Source: Elusimicrobiota bacterium (GTDB lineage: Bacteria; Elusimicrobiota; Elusimicrobia; 2-02-FULL-39-32). Taken from it: DNA of 9,945 nucleotides. The notes below the pieces were generated by a model. That model was not told the DNA's origin and ran no database searches. It saw only the letters and a program-made list of their open reading frames with translations. Of this stretch, positions 4,710-9,945 are shown piece after piece (within the stretch, counting starts at the first letter, position 1; each line of letters starts with the position of its first letter). The position numbers and the translations under genes are program-made. The stretch is taken from assembly GCA_023249835.1 (NCBI GenBank), contig JAHFBY010000028.1, positions 1 to 9,945 on the forward strand, given 5' to 3'.

Positions 4710-6002
4710 CTAAAACACTAACTGCAATAACATCCTGCCTGAAGGCACTACTTGCCGGATCACTGTTCCTACGCCGCTTTGATCGGGTTGATCGGTCAAT
4801 ACGTAATAACCCAGCTTATTTTCCACAGACACCGGCACGTCAACCTGAATGGGCGCGTCAAAGATAATCTTTAGGTTTTTTTTATGGAACATTGTGATGG
4901 AGGGAGTAACTTCATGGATCGGGTCGCGATTCTTAAAGATTTTCACGGTGCCGTTGCCGGATTTGTCGTCTGGGAAAACAATGGCGTAGCGCAGGGCAAC
5001 GCTCCAGGGCGATTGGTGGTAGCCAAATTGAATGCGGGCGCCTGTTGCCTGCACGTTGCCGGCGCTGTTTTTATACAGGCCATAGTTCGCTTCTCCTTCC
5101 ACCGATAATAATCCGGGACCAGCGTTCACTCGGTACACCGCGTCTCCGCCTGCTTGCCAGAGGTCTCCTAACAAATAATTAGATCCGCCCGTAACATCCT
5201 TTTGCGTGATGAACGGATTCCAGTTAGAGTTGGTGAGGAGAGACTTTTCCACTGGTTTGACTTGCAAAACAGTGGAATGTCCAACCCTGCTGTCTTTGAT
5301 GTAGAGCGCATTGGCAAAGACCGCGAACCCTGGTTTCATTGGCTCCAAGGACACCTGTTTAGGATCAAATAAATCGTCATCGATCCTGTTTTTAATCCCG
5401 GCGCGCGCTGTGATTAAGGGCGCTCCTAATGTTAAGGGAATGTCGCGGATGGGATTGTCTCGTCCGGCGCCAGTAAAGATGCCTAAGGTATAAGCATAGC
5501 GGTCGGCATTGTCATAGAGCGCAACGCCTACGTCCCGGCCGGCATTAAACGGCGCTGTCATAATAGAGCGTTCCGCAAACAGTAAACTGCCGGAATTGGT
5601 TAGCCGCTCTAAACCATAGGGCACCTTGAATTGTCCAGTTTTCAAATAGGCGGTGCCAAATAAGGGAACGTCCATGTTAAAGTCTAAAAGGCCTTGGGAG
5701 GCGTTGGCTGTGCCGCCGGAAGTGGTTTGTAGCCCCTCTTCGCCGCCAAAGGCCAATTCCACATCGTATTTAATGTCGTTGACATGGCCGTTAAAGGCCA
5801 GGCGCGCTTGTTTCACAAATAAGTACAAGCGCAAGTGGTCACGGAATGGGTCTTCCACGTAATTCGTGAACCCGAACGTTTGCAAACGTCCATGCATGTT
5901 CAATGTGGCGTCGTCCTTACTTACCAATTCGATGCTCCATCCTGTTTGCGCCATGATAGCGGCCAAGGCTAGTCCGGCAATGCTGCGTATGATCCTTTTC
6001 AT
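4710..6002 (-). CDS. Outer-membrane porin, phosphate-selective porin O/P (OprO/OprP) type
   Basis: The 430-residue protein begins with a signal peptide (basic MKRIIR, hydrophobic 8-18, cleavage near residue 23) and ends in LLQLVF, the terminal aromatic of an outer-membrane beta-barrel. Family-like blocks: KYDVELAFGGEEG (about 78-90), TAYLKTGQFKVPYGLERL (about 117-134), LLFAERS (140-146), NAGRDVGVALYDN (about 153-165) and LGIFTGAGRDN. These match the OprO/OprP porin family, whose best known members pass phosphate or polyphosphate. Substrate cannot be read from sequence here. The start is fixed by AGGAGGT (6017-6011), eight bases upstream. The YceI-like gene ends 17 bases earlier on the same strand, so the two form an operon. 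Some distant relatives act as general anion porins, so phosphate specificity is unproven. Confidence 0.85.
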   Translation of the reverse strand: MKRIIRSIAGLALAAIMAQTGWSIELVSKDDATLNMHGRLQTFGFTNYVEDPFRDHLRLYLFVKQARLAFNGHVNDIKYDVELAFGGEEGLQTTSGGTANASQGLLDFNMDVPLFGTAYLKTGQFKVPYGLERLTNSGSLLFAERSIMTAPFNAGRDVGVALYDNADRYAYTLGIFTGAGRDNPIRDIPLTLGAPLITARAGIKNRIDDDLFDPKQVSLEPMKPGFAVFANALYIKDSRVGHSTVLQVKPVEKSLLTNSNWNPFITQKDVTGGSNYLLGDLWQAGGDAVYRVNAGPGLLSVEGEANYGLYKNSAGNVQATGARIQFGYHQSPWSVALRYAIVFPDDKSGNGTVKIFKNRDPIHEVTPSITMFHKKNLKIIFDAPIQVDVPVSVENKLGYYVLTDQPDQSGVGTVIRQVVPSGRMLLQLVF

Positions 6003-6019
6003 TTTCGTGTACCTCCTAT

Positions 6020-6679
6020 TTATTTTATGGTGGATTTTATAAACATTAAATTGAACCCAATAACAACCTTGTCCTCAGTTTTAAGCGAACCCATCATTAG
6101 GGTGGGGGGCGTGATCCCGAAATCGCTCATGAACAGTTCTTTCGTGCCGCAAAGCAGGGCCTGTTCTCCTGATTGGATTAATAGCGCGTTAATTTCAACT
6201 TTACGGGTAGTTCCGGCCACAGACAAATCTCCTTGTCCGACAACATGAGTTTTGGTATCCCCGCTTTTTCCTTTAATAATTTTATAACCGCTCAGTTGAA
6301 ACGCGATTTCCGGATCGCTTTCAATTTTTAAACAGGCGCGCATCTTTTTATCCAAAAGGCCAGAATGCGATTTAAGCGAAGCGACTGGAACGCGCAGGGA
6401 CAGCGCGTTCACGGCATTGGACTCAATTAAAGCGTAGGCCGTTTCTTGAGCGGAGCGGTTGGACGAGAGATTGGCAATCGCGTTGATCACGGTTGCGGTG
6501 CTGGAGTATTTGTGCAGCGTAGAATTGCCGGATAGCCAAAGGCGACTTTCATTTGTCGCCAGCGTTAATTTTTCTTCAGCGCAGACCAAGGGCGGGCGCA
6601 CGCCGGTAAAAACTGAAACGATCACGCCCAATCCAAAAAGGAAAGTGAATATTCCGTGTGATGTGGTTTTCTTGTTCAT
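6020..6679 (-). CDS. YceI-like periplasmic protein
   Basis: The 219-residue product starts with a signal peptide: basic MNKK, a hydrophobic core at about 10-26, and a likely cleavage after VCA (residue 34). The mature part follows the YceI lipocalin-like pattern: ESRLWLSGNSTLHKYSSTA (44-62), VPVASLKSHSGLLDKKMRACL (98-118), SDPEIAFQLSGY (121-132), VVGQGDLSVAGTTRKVEI (146-163), and the C-terminal SDFGITPPTLMMGSLKTEDKVVIGF (185-209). Members form an extended barrel that binds long isoprenoid-like or fatty ligands in the periplasm (family knowledge); the ligand here is unknown. GGAGGG lies six bases before the ATG. It is the first gene of the operon with the porin. A palindrome resembling a Crp/Fnr site lies upstream. 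Confidence 0.88.
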   Translation of the reverse strand: MNKKTTSHGIFTFLFGLGVIVSVFTGVRPPLVCAEEKLTLATNESRLWLSGNSTLHKYSSTATVINAIANLSSNRSAQETAYALIESNAVNALSLRVPVASLKSHSGLLDKKMRACLKIESDPEIAFQLSGYKIIKGKSGDTKTHVVGQGDLSVAGTTRKVEINALLIQSGEQALLCGTKELFMSDFGITPPTLMMGSLKTEDKVVIGFNLMFIKSTIK

Positions 6680-6703
6680 TAGATACCCTCCGCTCTTACT
6701 ATG

Positions 6704-6745
6704 AGGATATCATCAGCGCTAAAAGAAAACCATGATTTAAATCAT
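6704..6745 (-). promoter_or_regulatory. Crp/Fnr-like palindrome and weak -10 upstream of the YceI-porin operon
   Basis: ATGATTTAAATCAT (6732-6745) is a perfect 14-base palindrome. It matches the Fnr consensus TTGAT-N4-ATCAA at four of five positions in each half. If TATCCT (6709-6704) is the -10, the start is 6697 and the palindrome is centred at -41.5, the class II activator position. No -35 is visible at the normal distance, which also fits activator dependence. TATCCT is only a 4/6 match and was chosen partly because of this geometry. Alternatively TATGAT at the palindrome edge is the -10 and the palindrome is a repressor site. Confidence 0.4.
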
Positions 6746-6762
6746 AGAGCTGAATTTTTTAC

Positions 6763-6973
6763 CAGACCGTGTCAAAAATCTCTCCTGTGCTCCGTCATTC
6801 CCGTGAAAGAGACTGGGTCATAACGTTCTCACCAGTCTCGTCATTCCTGCGAAAGCGGGAATCTAGTGACTTTAAATCGTTTAAAGCCACTGGATCGCAC
6901 TAAAGCACGAGAGTGAAACTTCGTTTCCTCCAGCCCTGCGGGCGATGACAAAATGTAATTTTGACACAGTCTG
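6763..6973. mobile_element. MITE-like non-coding element with terminal inverted repeats and nested hairpins
   Basis: This fills most of the 335-base gene-free stretch 6680-7014. The left end CAGACCGTGTCAAAAAT (6763-6779) and the inverted right end CAGACTGTGTCAAAATT (6973-6957) match at 15 of 17 positions. Inside are several hairpins: GAGACTGG/CCAGTCTC (6809-6816 with 6832-6839), ATTCCTGC-GAAA-GCGGGAAT (6843-6862), a 16-pair structure around CTTTAAA-TCG-TTTAAAG (6861-6895), GAAAC/GTTTC (6915-6927) and GCCC/GGGC (6933-6943). No reading frame of note and no transposase. No clear target-site duplication is visible. It separates the reductase gene from the YceI-porin operon, and its hairpins may serve as terminator for the reductase transcript. 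Confidence 0.6.
6839..6862. repeat. Dispersed palindromic repeat of the CGTCATTCC-GCGAAAGC-GGGAAT type
   Basis: CGTCATTCCTGCGAAAGCGG and the bases following it closely resemble a short palindrome found in many copies in numerous bacterial genomes, with a GAAA tetraloop. A partial second copy (CGTCATTCCCGTGAAAG) starts at 6793, 46 bases earlier. Both lie within the larger element with terminal repeats. Confidence 0.6.
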
Positions 6974-7014
6974 AAAGCAGGAATAACGGTATTTTAAAAC
7001 CTTTTCACCGCAAT

Positions 7015-8013
<999 letters not shown>

Positions 8014-8061
8014 TAGTTTTTCTTCATTTCTTTGCTTTTTTTATTTCTTTTCCATCCATTT

Positions 8062-8088
8062 ATTATACTTCTTTTTTTGCTGCATCAA
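8062..8088 (-). promoter_or_regulatory. Possible promoter of the aldo/keto reductase
   Basis: A perfect -10 hexamer TATAAT (8067-8062) lies 15 bases after TTGATG (8088-8083) on the minus strand. The spacer is shorter than the usual 17. The expected start near 8055 gives a purine-rich leader of about 40 bases. It would sit inside the extended frame proposed for the upstream GT-C/TPR gene, so the hexamers could also be chance in A-rich coding sequence. Confidence 0.35.
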
Positions 8089-8116
8089 GGCATGCATCTG
8101 GCTGTGCACATCTTTC

Positions 8117-9945
8117 CTAATTTTCTGAATTTCGATTTGCTGTTCTAAGGTGTGCCCTGGCCCCGGCCAGGTTCGCGTAGGCAAGTTCAAAACCGGGTTT
8201 AGCTACAATCGCTTTTTTATAATATTCTATCGCTCCTTTCCAATCTGAGCGCAGTTCGCAGATTTTGCCTAAATTCACGTACGCGCCCGCATATTCGGGA
8301 TCAATACGCACGGCGTTTAAGAAACAGCCGTAAGCTTGATCAAAAAGCTTTTGCGCGCAGTAAACTAGGCCAAGGTTATAGTGTCCTTTGGCGAAAGAGG
8401 GATCTGCGCGCACTGCTTTTTCGAAATATTCTTTTGCGAGGGGCAAGTTTTTTCTTTGAAAATAAATTGACCCCAGGAACGCTAGGGCTTGGCCATAGCG
8501 CGGGTTCAGTCGGACGGCCGCTTGAAATTGATCATTGGCTAGGTCCAGTTTCCTTTCCGCTACGAAGTTAAGGCCTAGATTGAAGTGGGCGAGAGGGTCC
8601 TGGTCGTTTAATTCCAGGGATTTTTTATAGTTTTGTTCCGCAAGGCGGTAATCTTTTTTCTGATAGTAGATCGTGCCCAGGTGAGAGTAGGTCACGGCCA
8701 GGTGCGATTGATAATTGAACAGCGGTCTCGTACATAGCCAAAAGCTTGCGCTGAGAATGAGGACTGCGCCAAAGAGCTTTAGCCATTGTTTGTGAACCGT
8801 TAATTCATAAAGTCGTTGTCCGGCAAAACCCGCGAAGGGGATTAAGTAGACCAAAACCGGCAAACGATAGCGGTCCGTGACAAAAAATATTAATACGGAA
8901 AAGATATAAGCGCCGCACAATGAAATCCATAGTAAGGTTCGCGGGTCTCGTTTATTACAAAGGATTAAGCCCAACAATGACAGCGGAGCGATTAATCCGA
9001 AGGTGGCCAAGGGCCAACGCATCATGGTTTTAAATTCATGCTGAAAAAAATTTAAATTATAATTGTCCGGCACTTCGTATCGATTGAAAAAGTAAGCTAA
9101 TTTCTTAAACATTAAAACAGCCCAGTCCCAGGGGTGAGCGAAAATATAACGGATCGCTTTTTTGCTCCAATAGGAGGAAGCTTCCGAAGGGCTTAGTGGT
9201 TTGCCCAGAGCCTGTTCCGCTAAAGTTTGGAAATAAGCTTGTTCTTTATCCGGGGTGAGGTAAGAGGGGTCCATCTCCGCAGGATAACTTAAAACTCCGT
9301 TGGCTTCGGGGTTATTGCCTTGCCAAAGGGTAATCCCTCCGCTGCCAGTGGTCAGCACGACGTCTTTGCCAAAGTAATAGTTGGCGGCGCTGACCGGCAG
9401 GATCGGTAATAATGCGCCTAGACTATAAGCTAAAATCATTGCAGCGCGTTTTCTTAAAGGAAGAGCAAGGGTCAGGAAGGCCCAAAGAGGGACGATGGGT
9501 AACAGAAACAGCATGTTTCCGCGCAATAGGACCGTAGTGCCAAGAAGTCCGCCGGTGAGAAAGAAGAGGGGCTTGCTTCTTCTCTCATGCGCCGCTAGAC
9601 TTGAGAGCGTAAAGAGCAGAGAAAAGAATATTTCCCAAGTGGACTTTTGCAGGGTCGCAGTGTTAAAGATGAACGGCAGATAGAGCGCCGCGATTGTTCC
9701 GGCAATCATTCCTGCGATATCGCCGAACAGTTTCCGGCCCGCAAGGAAAAACAGCAGGCAACCAGCGCTATCTATGGCAATTTGGATCAGATAAATTGCC
9801 AGCCGGTGGTGTCCGATGAACTTATATACTAGTCCAAGGAAGTAGGGATAAAGGGGGGACTGAAAGAACACTCCGTGAGGTTGCCAATCTCCGCCTGAGA
9901 GCCTCAGCGCCCAGTCATCAATATATTTTGCGTCTACGACCAATT
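8117..9945 (-). CDS. GT-C-type membrane glycosyltransferase-like protein fused to TPR repeats (N-terminus cut by window edge)
   Basis: About 608 residues are visible; the frame stays open at the right edge, so the true start is outside. The TTG at 9943 is not a credible start, since the GT-C fold should begin with a transmembrane helix and here the sequence opens in the first extracytoplasmic loop. Domains: D4 within DAKYIDDWA, then SPLYPYFLGLVYKF (29-42), typical of GT39/GT83-like PMT or ArnT relatives that transfer sugars from polyprenyl donors; around ten hydrophobic segments (about 35-400), including FFVTDRYRLPVLVYLIPFAG (353-372); then five 34-residue TPR units at 415-448, 449-482, 483-516, 517-550 and 551-584, and the start of a sixth. 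The arrangement resembles eukaryotic TMTC proteins. The sixth repeat breaks off into ARAHLRTANRNSEN; a shift of frame at a GC palindrome (8156-8171) would extend the protein to TAA 8043-8041. Confidence 0.85.
   Translation of the reverse strand, partial: LVVDAKYIDDWALRLSGGDWQPHGVFFQSPLYPYFLGLVYKFIGHHRLAIYLIQIAIDSAGCLLFFLAGRKLFGDIAGMIAGTIAALYLPFIFNTATLQKSTWEIFFSLLFTLSSLAAHERRSKPLFFLTGGLLGTTVLLRGNMLFLLPIVPLWAFLTLALPLRKRAAMILAYSLGALLPILPVSAANYYFGKDVVLTTGSGGITLWQGNNPEANGVLSYPAEMDPSYLTPDKEQAYFQTLAEQALGKPLSPSEASSYWSKKAIRYIFAHPWDWAVLMFKKLAYFFNRYEVPDNYNLNFFQHEFKTMMRWPLATFGLIAPLSLLGLILCNKRDPRTLLWISLCGAYIFSVLIFFVTDRYRLPVLVYLIPFAGFAGQRLYELTVHKQWLKLFGAVLILSASFWLCTRPLFNYQSHLAVTYSHLGTIYYQKKDYRLAEQNYKKSLELNDQDPLAHFNLGLNFVAERKLDLANDQFQAAVRLNPRYGQALAFLGSIYFQRKNLPLAKEYFEKAVRADPSFAKGHYNLGLVYCAQKLFDQAYGCFLNAVRIDPEYAGAYVNLGKICELRSDWKGAIEYYKKAIVAKPGFELAYANLAGARAHLRTANRNSEN
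8156..8171. repeat. GC-rich palindrome at the suspected frameshift in the GT-C/TPR gene
   Basis: CCTGGCC (8156-8162) and GGCCAGG (8165-8171) are perfect complements with a two-base gap. On the coding strand this gives GGCCGGGGCC with a run of four G. The frame that is open downstream (to 8041) joins the upstream frame if one base of this run is dropped. Confidence 0.6.

Noticed and set aside
4884..5862. Several plus-strand frames opposite the porin gene
   Set aside because: They have no ribosome site and no domain, and lie fully antisense to a clear porin with signal peptide and barrel end.
6781..6960. Repeats considered as a CRISPR array
   Set aside because: Only two imperfect copies of one short motif are present, within a hairpin-rich element; there are no regular repeats and spacers and no cas genes.

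Overview
The window looks like chromosomal DNA of a Gram-negative bacterium. The evidence is an outer-membrane porin and a YceI-type periplasmic protein, both with signal peptides, together with Shine-Dalgarno-led genes and sigma70-like promoters. Base composition looks moderate (roughly 45-50% GC by eye, not computed). A GT-C membrane protein fused to TPR repeats, a HEAT-repeat membrane protein, a CPXCG cysteine-rich mini-protein and a lysine-rich mini-peptide together recall uncultured lineages such as Omnitrophota or Elusimicrobiota. That placement is a weak inference. No CRISPR array, tRNA, rRNA, transposase or phage gene was seen.

Layout from left to right. Bases 1-541 (minus) hold the N-terminal 180 residues of a DEAD-box RNA helicase whose motif II reads DEVD; it has its own promoter. 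Bases 644-840 (minus) hold a compact unit that is easy to miss: an A/T-rich upstream tract, a near-consensus promoter (TTGATT-17-TATAAT), a perfect GGAGG site, a 19-codon peptide with ten lysines, and a strong hairpin terminator. Bases 866-2280 (minus) carry a tRNA-dihydrouridine synthase behind a DUF805 membrane protein. Around 2340-2613 are two minus-strand promoters with a common sequence block; the second drives a 53-residue protein. Divergent from it, on the plus strand, is an apparent operon (2614-4688): CPXCG zinc-ribbon-like mini-protein, HEAT-repeat membrane-anchored protein (ATGA overlap), then the radical-SAM heme chaperone HemW, which appears to start at TTG.

Bases 4710-6679 (minus) are a two-gene operon: a YceI-like periplasmic protein followed 17 bases later by an OprO/OprP-type porin. 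A perfect 14-base palindrome resembling a Crp/Fnr site lies upstream, at the distance expected of a class II activator if a weak -10 is correct. The 335-base gene-free stretch 6680-7014 also contains a roughly 210-base MITE-like element with imperfect terminal inverted repeats and several nested hairpins. Bases 7015-8013 (minus) encode an aldo/keto reductase with a complete catalytic tetrad. Bases 8117-9945 (minus, cut at the right edge) encode the GT-C/TPR protein. Its reading frame probably continues to 8041 after a one-base shift at a GC-rich palindrome.

Functional picture: mostly housekeeping RNA functions (helicase, Dus), heme delivery (HemW), envelope functions (porin, YceI, GT-C/TPR, DUF805) and several small proteins without assigned function. 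The item most likely to be undescribed is the lysine-rich mini-peptide gene.
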